A stretch of 5,072 bases of DNA from Bacteroidales bacterium UBA4459. Lineage in GTDB: Bacteria; Bacteroidota; Bacteroidia; Bacteroidales; F082. Within the stretch, counting starts at the first letter, position 1; every line of letters begins with the position of its first letter. Of this stretch, positions 1 to 5,072 are shown one piece after another. A program made the translations under genes and the position numbers. The stretch is from assembly GCA_002389465.1 (NCBI GenBank), contig DGOT01000066.1, positions 1,802 through 6,873 of the forward strand, written 5' to 3'. Below the pieces are notes generated by a model. The model did not search any database, had not been told where the DNA came from, and saw only the letters and a program-made list of their open reading frames with translations.

Positions 1-866
1 AGCATAAAATGCAACTGGCCTTTGGGGATGAGCGGTGGTTTTCCGGTTAGGTTCGCTATCCATTCACCCAAATTGGAAACTAATCTGACAACAGGCAACG
101 GTATAACGACCGGAACTTTTTTGTTTGTACGTAATGCACACAAGATGATTGCTGCCAGGTCAGGCAATGTATAATAATCTTCGCTTAAAATATAGCTTTG
201 GCCAATCGTTCCCTTTTCTTCAGCCAGCACATGGCCTTCACCCACATCTTCCGAAAACACCAGGGGCAATCCTCCGGGAAGCAACATTGGGACTTTTCCA
301 TTTTTCAGGTCAGAGATGAAGTTGTTCACTCCCGGTGAACCGGCCGGCCCGGGGCCATATACTCCAGCAGGATGCACACTGATTACCGGCAATCCTTTTT
401 CTGCAGCCTCTGTAATGATCTGAAAAGCCTGTTGTTTTGATCTTTCGTAAGCAGTTCCCTTAGGATTTAAATCAACGATGCTTTCGTTAAAGCGTTCACC
501 GGTATTGCCCTTAAAAACATCAATAGTGCTGGTATAAATGAGTTTATGAACCCCGTTCTTCTCTACCGCATCAATGATGTTTTGCGTGCCTTGTACATTA
601 ATCTGGTAAAAGATTTTCGAATCGCGAAACCATTGTTCGGGCAAGCCTGCAGCATGATAAACAACGGCACAACCATTCATTGCATTTGTCAGCCCTTCTT
701 TATCAAGAATATCTCCCTGAACTATTTCTACTCCTTTTGGCAACAAATTTTTAGCTTTTTCTGTAGATCGTACCAGTACCCTGACTCTTCTGCTTCTTTT
801 TAAAAGCGACTGAACAATATTATAGCCGACAAGGCCCGTTGCTCCGGTGACAAAAACCCGTTTCAT
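1..866 (-). CDS. NAD(P)-dependent epimerase/dehydratase, extended SDR family (3' end outside window)
   Basis: This is a cytosolic extended short-chain dehydrogenase/reductase that runs off the left edge; 288 residues are visible. The N-terminal nucleotide-binding motif TGATGLVG (residues 7-14) has the GxxGxxG glycines at 8, 11 and 14. The catalytic set is S113 or T114, Y140 and K144 (YERSK). The segment HPAGVYGPG (165-173) and the later SEDVGEGHVLA (205-215) match the substrate-side elements of dihydroflavonol-reductase-like and HpnA-like members. R33, just after the second strand, hints at NADP(H), which is inference. Family members have about 320-340 residues, so roughly 40 are missing. The start is the ATG at 866-864, which overlaps the hydrolase stop as ATGA, so translation is probably coupled. 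The substrate (sugar nucleotide, sterol- or lipid-like ketone, other) cannot be told from sequence. Confidence 0.9.
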   Translation of the reverse strand, partial: MKRVFVTGATGLVGYNIVQSLLKRSRRVRVLVRSTEKAKNLLPKGVEIVQGDILDKEGLTNAMNGCAVVYHAAGLPEQWFRDSKIFYQINVQGTQNIIDAVEKNGVHKLIYTSTIDVFKGNTGERFNESIVDLNPKGTAYERSKQQAFQIITEAAEKGLPVISVHPAGVYGPGPAGSPGVNNFISDLKNGKVPMLLPGGLPLVFSEDVGEGHVLAEEKGTIGQSYILSEDYYTLPDLAAIILCALRTNKKVPVVIPLPVVRLVSNLGEWIANLTGKPPLIPKGQLHFM

Positions 867-2017
867 CTGGCAATAATCATTTTTTTTGTTTGGATGAACC
901 TATCGCTTTTTATTGTATAGAAGTATATACAGTCAGGTAGTTTTGATGCATCAACACGGACAGTATATTTACCTGCCTGTTGAAAGGAATCTGTCAGGAC
1001 CATCACTTCAATCCCCAAATGATTGAACACGGAAAGTTTCACATGTGCTGATTCAAATAATTCATATTGTATGGAGGAGTATCGGGTAAACGGATTGGGG
1101 GTGTTTTGATGTAGTTCGAATGGGGAATGAAGTCTGATTTCCTGACCAGTACTGTTCATTTGTTCTTTAAAAACGCTCAGAACGGCAAGATGATCCGAAC
1201 TATAGATATCGTCAAAAATGGCTGTGTCGCTTACGACAAACGATGTGTCTGCTTCTAATTGGCTGATATTGCTTATAAATATATAGTCGATCCTTTTATC
1301 AGGTGCAATGCTAGGCACTGTATATCCGTTATGATCAGGATTAGTTATTGCGTATGAGTCAATAAAGGTTGTATCAGCGTTTGAGTCAGTTATTAAATCA
1401 ATTGTAGGTGTGTTGGGAACATCATTGAAGTCTCCTGTTAGAAAGGTAGCAGTTGCTATTTTATCCGGCAAAATATCGTTTACATAATCGAGAATTTGTC
1501 CGGCCTGAACTAAGCGCACTGAATGACTGTTAAAAGAAAGATGCGTATTGAAAAAGTTGACCATCCCCATGGGTGTATCAATATAATTCCATACTACTTT
1601 TCGCGGAAAGACACCTGTTGCCAGTTGATAATAACCGCTGTCAATAACAGGATGTTTGGTGATGATCCCAATAAACTCACGAAACTGGTTGTCCCACGAT
1701 AAGTGTGTAAATTGCTGATAACAGGTGTATTGCACCTCAAAGTGCTCGCTCAAATAGCGGGCTATCTCCTTGCATTGGTTGTGCTCGCCATTTCCGTCAA
1801 GAGGTTCATTTACTTCTTGTAAGCCAATGATATCGGGGTCAAGTTCTTGTATTTTATCAATGATGAATCCAAGGCGTATTCCTGGAAATGTACCTGGCTT
1901 CATTCCTTCTATGTTGTAAGTCATTATTTTTAATGAATCCTGACAAACTGATAAATTAGAGATTGCCAGGAGTAATATGAAAAAAATACTTTTCAGGAAT
2001 GTTTTGATCTGATTCAT
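863..2017 (-). CDS. Secreted endonuclease/exonuclease/phosphatase-family hydrolase with T9SS type A sorting domain
   Basis: This 384-residue protein is complete. Residues 1-25 form a Sec signal peptide (K5 and K9, then a hydrophobic core), probably cut before Q26. Residues 29-283 are an endonuclease/exonuclease/phosphatase (EEP) domain with its metal-dependent phosphodiesterase motifs: MTYNIEG (32-38, N35), GLQEVNE (65-71, metal-binding E68), NTHL (157-160, H159), GDFND (195-199, D196 and N198), RIDYIF (242-247) and SSDH (273-276, D275 and catalytic H276). Residues 300-384 are a type A T9SS sorting domain: QNTPNPF near its start, a beta-rich middle and the terminal KMIIAR. The protein should therefore be exported across the outer membrane and be released or surface-attached. 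The substrate may be a nucleic acid, a phospholipid headgroup or a sugar phosphate; the family does not decide. It lies downstream of an intrinsic terminator, so it needs a promoter within 2018-2150, where I see no convincing match. The next gene overlaps its stop codon. Confidence 0.93.
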   Translation of the reverse strand: MNQIKTFLKSIFFILLLAISNLSVCQDSLKIMTYNIEGMKPGTFPGIRLGFIIDKIQELDPDIIGLQEVNEPLDGNGEHNQCKEIARYLSEHFEVQYTCYQQFTHLSWDNQFREFIGIITKHPVIDSGYYQLATGVFPRKVVWNYIDTPMGMVNFFNTHLSFNSHSVRLVQAGQILDYVNDILPDKIATATFLTGDFNDVPNTPTIDLITDSNADTTFIDSYAITNPDHNGYTVPSIAPDKRIDYIFISNISQLEADTSFVVSDTAIFDDIYSSDHLAVLSVFKEQMNSTGQEIRLHSPFELHQNTPNPFTRYSSIQYELFESAHVKLSVFNHLGIEVMVLTDSFQQAGKYTVRVDASKLPDCIYFYTIKSDRFIQTKKMIIAR

Positions 2018-2150
2018 CTTATTTGAATTTATTATTTATTTCATATACGATCTCGTTTGGTTTTTGTATGCATTATCTGTTTATTGTTGTTTCTGTTACG
2101 AGTTCGAATCTGCACGAAGATAAATAATTAGTGATCAAAAGAAACGGTCA

Positions 2151-2184
2151 TTAAAAAATCCCGGAAAAATACATTTTCCGGGAT
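2151..2184 (-). terminator. Intrinsic terminator of the secreted unknown-protein gene
   Basis: The arms at 2158-2168 and 2174-2184 pair over 11 bp (ATCCCGGAAAA with TTTTCCGGGAT) around a 5-base loop. On the minus strand the stem is followed by six T (2158-2153, shared in part with the stem foot). It lies 21 bases past the TAG stop at 2208-2206. The plus-strand side has no T run, so it works only for minus-strand transcription. It separates this gene from the hydrolase gene downstream. Confidence 0.9.
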
Positions 2185-2205
2185 CTTAAATATCAAGTTG
2201 TTAAA

Positions 2206-2760
2206 CTAATCTTGGGCGCCACTAAGTTCCGGAATTAAAATAGAGACTTCATCCTCTGAAGAAACTACAACATCGCGAAATTCTTCAATAAGTTTCCACC
2301 AGCTACCTTCACCGTGAACTTCTTCATAATCTTTTTTCATGGTGTTGTCTTCATCTAAAAAAGACCATGTATCGAAAGATACCTCAACAGCAACATCACG
2401 GCCTTGTTTATTGTCAAATTTGTTCCAATAAACCGAGAAATTGTGATCATATTTTTTTTCCTTATAAACCTCAGCTACTTTTTCAAGGATGGCTGAAAAA
2501 CGATAACTGTCTCCGGGCTTGATGTCAAATATGGTCCAGACAACTTTATTTCCAAATGTAAAGTTTTCAGGTTCATATGATTTTTTCTCATCCAGTTTCC
2601 AGAATTCGTTGGCAACTAATTCAAAATAAGGTGCTACATTATTATTCCAGTCGTCTTCATGTTCTTTTCCTTGCGGACGACCGTCAAGATCCGTGAAAGT
2701 GGCAGGACCCATTACCCATACAAGACTACCCAGGTAGCTTTCCGTAACATTAGACCACAC
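2206..2760 (-). CDS. Secreted protein of unknown function, C-terminal part of a frameshifted gene
   Basis: I do not recognise the family. This 184-codon frame begins at a GTG (2760-2758) but stays open back to 2796, and the extra codons (EGKYEAS) continue the reading of the upstream fragment sensibly. It is therefore most likely the larger part of one gene rather than a separate gene. Numbered from an intact gene starting at 2949, it covers residues 64-247 of about 247. It holds the end of a first alpha+beta domain, a linker around 110-133, and a second domain from about 136 that begins with VVWTIFDIKPG and repeats the pattern of the first: strand, PG turn, helix, then a FSVYWNK strand. It is rich in W, D, E and K, has no Cys, and shows no catalytic motif that I can name. 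The TAG stop at 2208-2206 is followed by a strong terminator. Confidence 0.7.
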   Translation of the reverse strand: MWSNVTESYLGSLVWVMGPATFTDLDGRPQGKEHEDDWNNNVAPYFELVANEFWKLDEKKSYEPENFTFGNKVVWTIFDIKPGDSYRFSAILEKVAEVYKEKKYDHNFSVYWNKFDNKQGRDVAVEVSFDTWSFLDEDNTMKKDYEEVHGEGSWWKLIEEFRDVVVSSEDEVSILIPELSGAQD

Positions 2761-2933
2761 AGAAGCTTCATATTTACCTTCACATGGAATTTCTTGTTAT
2801 GCTCAGCCATGGCCTTGGCTGCAGCTTCCAGATCGGTTCCCGGTAGTGGTTTTAAATAAGTTAATTGCCACATTTTGTAATCAGTTTGTCCAACTGTAAT
2901 TAAGATTGCGCCAAAAAGCATAGCGATTAGCAT
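2712..2933 (-). CDS. Secreted protein of unknown function, N-terminal part with signal peptide (frameshifted)
   Basis: This 73-codon frame opens at ATG 2933, but the natural start is probably the ATG at 2949-2947. There the sequence reads ATG plus eight A. With seven A it would encode MKKTF joined to MLIAMLFGAILITVGQ, a classic signal peptide with lysines, a hydrophobic core and a likely cut near TVGQ/TDYK. Used alone, ATG 2933 gives a hydrophobic stretch with no positive N-terminus. The mature part starts with YKMWQLTYLKPLPG and an acidic/alanine-rich helix (LEAAAKAMAEHNKKFHV). After about V51 the frame continues into an implausible tail ending at 2712, while the conserved-looking reading moves to the -1 frame of the downstream fragment. 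The product should be periplasmic or exported; its function is unknown. No Shine-Dalgarno sequence is seen, as is common in Bacteroidota. Confidence 0.6.
   Translation of the reverse strand: MLIAMLFGAILITVGQTDYKMWQLTYLKPLPGTDLEAAAKAMAEHNKKFHVKVNMKLLCGLMLRKATWVVLYG
2779..2796 (-). other. Apparent frameshift (one base missing) in the secreted unknown-protein gene
   Basis: The upstream frame reads AEHNKKFHV and then loses sense. The downstream frame opens only after a TAA at 2799-2797 and reads EGKYEASVWSN. Adding one base after CAT GT (2786-2782) would join them as FHV-EGKYEASVW. The exact site cannot be fixed from one sequence. No canonical X XXY YYZ slippery heptamer is present, so programmed -1 frameshifting is not supported. 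Confidence 0.65.
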
Positions 2934-2938
2934 AAATG

Positions 2939-2949
2939 TTTTTTTTCAT
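2939..2949 (-). repeat. A8 homopolymer immediately after the likely start codon
   Basis: The probable start ATG (2949-2947) is followed by eight A (2946-2939). With eight, translation enters a wrong frame and stops after about 22 codons. With seven, it gives a textbook signal peptide in frame with the rest of the gene. This may be a homopolymer error in the read, a phase-variable tract, or a site of transcriptional slippage. The sequence alone cannot choose between these. Confidence 0.6.
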
Positions 2950-2986
2950 TCGTGTAATTTTTAGTAAAAAAATAAATTTAGTACGC

Positions 2987-2994
2987 CAAAACTA
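2987..2994 (-). promoter_or_regulatory. Bacteroidota-type -7 promoter element (TAGTTTTG)
   Basis: On the minus strand, 2994-2987 reads TAGTTTTG, a perfect match to the Bacteroidota -7 consensus TAnnTTTG. It would start transcription about 30 bases before the ATG at 2949. No TTTG -33 element is found 19-21 bases upstream. Instead the phased repeat array begins about 15 bases upstream, as expected for an activator-dependent promoter (inference). Confidence 0.5.
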
Positions 2995-3008
2995 AAGATT
3001 AATACTTT

Positions 3009-3071
3009 GTAATGACTTAATAACAAGTATATAACAAATGTTTAACAGAAGTTTAATATCCAATTAACAAA
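3009..3071 (-). promoter_or_regulatory. Array of six direct repeats phased at 11 bp, possible response-regulator binding sites
   Basis: On the plus strand, TAA occurs at 3010, 3021, 3032, 3043, 3054 and 3065, exactly 11 bp apart. The hexamers one base earlier are GTAATG, ATAACA, ATAACA, TTAACA, TTAATA and TTAACA. On the coding strand of the gene downstream the unit reads TTGTTAT- or CTGTTAA-like. OmpR/PhoB-family regulators bind direct repeats with an 11-bp period. The E. coli Pho box (CTGTCAT units) and the B. subtilis PhoP box (TTAACA-like units with about 5 bp between) are the closest familiar patterns. The array ends about 15 bp upstream of the -7 element, where such activators act. The regulator's identity is inference; the periodicity is directly visible. 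Phased AT-rich DNA causing curvature is an alternative. Confidence 0.5.
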
Positions 3072-3121
3072 TATTGGCTGTTGAAAGAAAGAGTATATTT
3101 TAATAAAACCAACCCGTAAAT

Positions 3122-4090
3122 TTATAACTGTTTCTTCCTGTTCCATCTTCGAATTAACAGAAGCCAAAAAAGAAATAAAACAAGAAAAACTCCGGTTAGA
3201 ACCTGCACCCAGGCACTTGTTCTGACAGCTTTGTTCAATATACCCGAATGAGCTTCTTTGTCAATCTCTACATCGGCATATTTAGCTACATGGCTCAGCA
3301 AACCAGAAGCCAGGTCCTTGTTGGGTACTGTTTTGTGGCACGACAAACAAACACCACGACGGTCGAGCTTATTCAGTTCGTCTTTGTTCAGTGGCCGCGA
3401 GCCTGAAAAATGATGACCTACAGTTTGCAACTGCTTGCCGTTTTCATCCAGAAACCGACTCCAGTCCATGCTTAGATTGGCGATGGCATTGAATTGTGTG
3501 TCTACTTGCTGCGCAATAGGCCTGCCGTCAATGTCTGTAAGGTCCATAATGATATCCTGATCGGGATTACTGTATAGTTTACCTCCGGCAATGCCATAAC
3601 CCATGGCTTTGGGATTGGTGTGGCAACTTTCGCAACTTCGGGCCTCTTTTTGAATGGTATGTGGCTGGATAGGGGCTATGTCAATAGCCAGTTGTCCATC
3701 GGCACCGGCTCCTTCCACATCCGGTATTTTATAAATGTGGTTGAGCAGGCGCGTATCCCCGTATTTATCGATAACTGTGACGGTTGTCTGACATCCTGGA
3801 ATAGCCGGTGAGACCCTGTGTTCGCCGTTAATTACAAGTGCAGGATTTTCCCATCTGAGGAAACTCCTTTGTTCCTGCACTTGTCCGGTAACAACAAAAT
3901 CTGTTGACGAAATGATCTCCTCCGGTGCATAGGCATCTGCCGTTTGCCCGTTTTCAGCAGGATGGCGGGTTACGGCTACCCAATCGATATGAGGCTGGGG
4001 TTTAGAATAGTCGATCTTCACATGACATCCGTAGCATTGTGGTGCCCAGGTAGCATGGCAGGCATAACATTCCATTTTGTCGATGTGCAT
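3122..4090 (-). CDS. Multiheme c-type cytochrome, C-terminal part with membrane anchor (frameshifted from upstream part)
   Basis: This 322-codon frame starts at an internal-looking ATG (4090) and is most likely the second half of the cytochrome gene to its right. It carries four CXXCH heme sites: C8-H12 (CYACH, 4069-4055), C19-H23 (CYGCH, 4036-4022), C153-H157 (CESCH, 3634-3620) and C248-H252 (CLSCH, 3349-3335). The first two form a tight pair. A heme-free, strand-rich stretch of about 130 residues separates hemes two and three. Ten other histidines could serve as distal ligands. A single membrane segment at about 294-313 is followed by RRWNRKK, which puts the C-terminus in the cytoplasm and the hemes outside the inner membrane. 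Taken alone it has no signal peptide, which heme attachment would require, so an independent gene is unlikely. The stop is TAA at 3124-3122, with no clear terminator after it. Confidence 0.85.
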   Translation of the reverse strand: MHIDKMECYACHATWAPQCYGCHVKIDYSKPQPHIDWVAVTRHPAENGQTADAYAPEEIISSTDFVVTGQVQEQRSFLRWENPALVINGEHRVSPAIPGCQTTVTVIDKYGDTRLLNHIYKIPDVEGAGADGQLAIDIAPIQPHTIQKEARSCESCHTNPKAMGYGIAGGKLYSNPDQDIIMDLTDIDGRPIAQQVDTQFNAIANLSMDWSRFLDENGKQLQTVGHHFSGSRPLNKDELNKLDRRGVCLSCHKTVPNKDLASGLLSHVAKYADVEIDKEAHSGILNKAVRTSAWVQVLTGVFLVLFLFWLLLIRRWNRKKQL

Positions 4091-5072
4091 ATCAATCTGC
4101 TAGCAACCTTAGCTTCAGGCGAAAGCTGATCGTCATCGGCTATCTTTTTAAGTGGTTTCAAATTGATGTCGCTACCACTGGCCGAATACAGAATAATTTC
4201 ATTCCCATATTTAACTATGTGGGGCATAGCATTCCCCCGGCACGAGATTAGATAGCCGTCACTTGGAGGAGCTACCCATCCTTTTTTCAGGTATGAGGGA
4301 ACAGTGTCGGACACACCTCGCGGCGAACCTTGCTTCGGTAAAGTTTCGGCAATCTCATCCCCGTAACCTATGGGCAATTCCCATGGGTAGGCCTCAGGTG
4401 TTCCATGGCAGTCTTGGCATTCGATCTCTACGGCTCCCTGGATGGCTCCGGCAAGATCACCCAAGCTGTGCAGGTCGCCAGAAGTATGACAGTCCTGGCA
4501 TACCATCCCTTTACTTAAGTGGATATCTGAATGAAGGTGGATATAATTTTTCTTGTGGATTTGCTGCTGGTTATCCCCATTGCTCATAAACGGGGACTTA
4601 TAGGCAGTCTCCATCAAACCTTCGTATGAAACGCCAATCCTACGGCCCCTGTTATGGCAGGCTGTACAGGTCTTTGTCGGGATACCCGAATAAGTATGTC
4701 CGTGCAGTGTAACCTGAGCATCCCGGCTGGACTGTATGGAATGCACCAGCATTTTTCCGTGTTTCTTTTTATCGATAGTGGGGTCGTTTCCTTCATACAA
4801 TCCTTTGTTGGAATAGGGGATGTGACAGGCGCCGCAACCTGTACCCCGGTAATCTCCATCGGCATGGTGGCCTTTTACACCTGTGTGGCATCGCTGGCAT
4901 TCGGAGCGTAAATAGGTGTAGGCAGCCAAAGCCGGGTTTTCTTCTATCTCTTCCTGTGTGGGTGCTTCGGGCAGGCCTTTCATTTTTCCGGGATATACTT
5001 GGGGCTCTGCTGCCTTTAGCTCTTCCATATACTTCTTATACATTTCTGATCCCAGCCGCTGATGTACTTCAA
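4018..5072 (-). CDS. Multiheme c-type cytochrome, N-terminal part (5' end outside window)
   Basis: The frame is open to the right edge: the codons before ATG 5043 read EVHQRLGSE with no stop, so that Met is internal and the true start and signal peptide lie outside. Numbered from 5043, five CXXCH sites are present: C49-H53 (4899-4885), C70-H74 (4836-4822), C126-H130 (4668-4654), C182-H186 (4500-4486) and C209-H213 (4419-4405). With the downstream fragment this makes nine hemes over about 650 visible residues. About a dozen further histidines (for example H59, H60, H95, H101, H114, H116, H163, H169, H171, H175, H192) could complete bis-His ligation. Residues 268-314 (CRGNAMPH onward) form a heme-free segment. 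Past about A314 the frame turns into an unlikely tail that stops at 4018. The protein should transfer electrons in the periplasm; its partner complex is not visible. Confidence 0.88.
   Translation of the reverse strand, partial: EVHQRLGSEMYKKYMEELKAAEPQVYPGKMKGLPEAPTQEEIEENPALAAYTYLRSECQRCHTGVKGHHADGDYRGTGCGACHIPYSNKGLYEGNDPTIDKKKHGKMLVHSIQSSRDAQVTLHGHTYSGIPTKTCTACHNRGRRIGVSYEGLMETAYKSPFMSNGDNQQQIHKKNYIHLHSDIHLSKGMVCQDCHTSGDLHSLGDLAGAIQGAVEIECQDCHGTPEAYPWELPIGYGDEIAETLPKQGSPRGVSDTVPSYLKKGWVAPPSDGYLISCRGNAMPHIVKYGNEIILYSASGSDINLKPLKKIADDDQLSPEAKVASRLICTSTKWNVMPAMLPGHHNATDVM
4091..4102 (-). other. Apparent frameshift (one base missing) joining the two cytochrome parts
   Basis: The upstream frame reads LSPEAKVA and then SRLICTSTKW, which lacks any cytochrome character. 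The -1 frame, open from just after a TAG at 4102-4100, reads QIDMHIDKMECYACH. Inserting one base near 4102-4094 restores one continuous protein, for example LSPEAKVASR-IDMHIDKMECYACH. The two frames overlap by 73 bases in opposite quality, as expected for an indel rather than two genes. Confidence 0.75.

Noticed and set aside
546..803. Open frames on the plus strand here and at 2659-2859, 3620-3811, 3944-4129, 4263-4589 and 4654-4911, plus a minus-strand frame at 4614-4865
   Set aside because: All lie antisense to or inside well-supported genes in another frame, and their translations show no domains or motifs.
1940..1945. Lipoprotein signal at C25 of the hydrolase
   Set aside because: LSVC has Val where a small residue is expected before Cys, and the T9SS sorting domain already defines the export route. 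Ordinary signal peptidase cleavage before Q26 fits better.
2098..2114. tRNA T-loop lookalike (GAGTTCGAATCTG)
   Set aside because: Only two base pairs of the T stem can form around the loop, and no acceptor, D or anticodon arms lie next to it. A tRNA or an integration-site remnant is not supported.
2115..2139. Possible promoter for the hydrolase gene (TATCTTCG on the minus strand with TTTG upstream)
   Set aside because: The -7 match has a mismatch in the conserved TTTG, and the spacing to the TTTG is about 13 bases, not 19-21. The gene needs a promoter in 2018-2150, but I cannot place it.
2779..2796. Programmed -1 ribosomal frameshift in the secreted unknown-protein gene
   Set aside because: The direction would be right, but no slippery heptamer of X XXY YYZ form is present (AACAAGAAATT), and no strong downstream stem is evident.
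4018..4090. Two separate, overlapping cytochrome genes
   Set aside because: The downstream frame has no signal peptide and starts inside a sentence-like protein continuation. The end of the upstream frame has no cytochrome features. One frameshifted gene explains both.
4219..4242. C268...H275 (CRGNAMPH) as a tenth heme site
   Set aside because: The spacing is not CXXCH or a known variant, and the segment looks like the heme-free RGN-containing stretch of related cytochromes, so Cys here is probably incidental.

Overview
The window most likely comes from a Bacteroidota (Bacteroidetes) genome. The strongest evidence is a C-terminal sorting domain of the type IX secretion system (T9SS) on one protein, a system known almost only from that phylum. 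A TAnnTTTG-type -7 promoter element and the lack of clear Shine-Dalgarno sequences agree with this. The long membrane-anchored multiheme cytochrome c suggests anaerobic or extracellular-type electron transfer. All recognised genes lie on the minus strand, so the layout below runs from the right edge to the left.

5072-3122: one large c-type cytochrome gene, entering from outside the window. It shows nine CXXCH heme motifs and a C-terminal membrane anchor, and is split by an apparent 1-base frameshift near 4091-4102. 3121-2950: an AT-rich spacer with a TAnnTTTG element and, just upstream of it, six short direct repeats spaced exactly 11 bp apart. This array is the most interesting unexplained signal in the window. 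It resembles the binding-site layout of OmpR/PhoB-type response regulators. 2949-2206: a gene for a secreted protein of unknown function that seems to contain two copies of an alpha+beta domain. It is interrupted twice, by an A8 tract after the start codon and by an apparent 1-base loss near 2779-2796. It ends at a clear intrinsic terminator (2151-2184). 2017-863: a complete gene for an exported endonuclease/exonuclease/phosphatase-family hydrolase with a T9SS sorting domain. 866-1: an NAD(P)-dependent epimerase/dehydratase whose start overlaps the stop of the hydrolase by ATGA and which runs off the left edge.

The hydrolase and the epimerase are probably one operon. The unknown secreted protein is probably its own unit, controlled from the phased-repeat promoter. 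The cytochrome belongs to an operon that begins outside the window. Three apparent single-base indels fall within about 1.2 kb, in two adjacent genes that otherwise look well conserved. Sequencing or assembly error is therefore at least as likely as real gene decay. I see no RNA gene, insertion sequence, CRISPR array or defence system.
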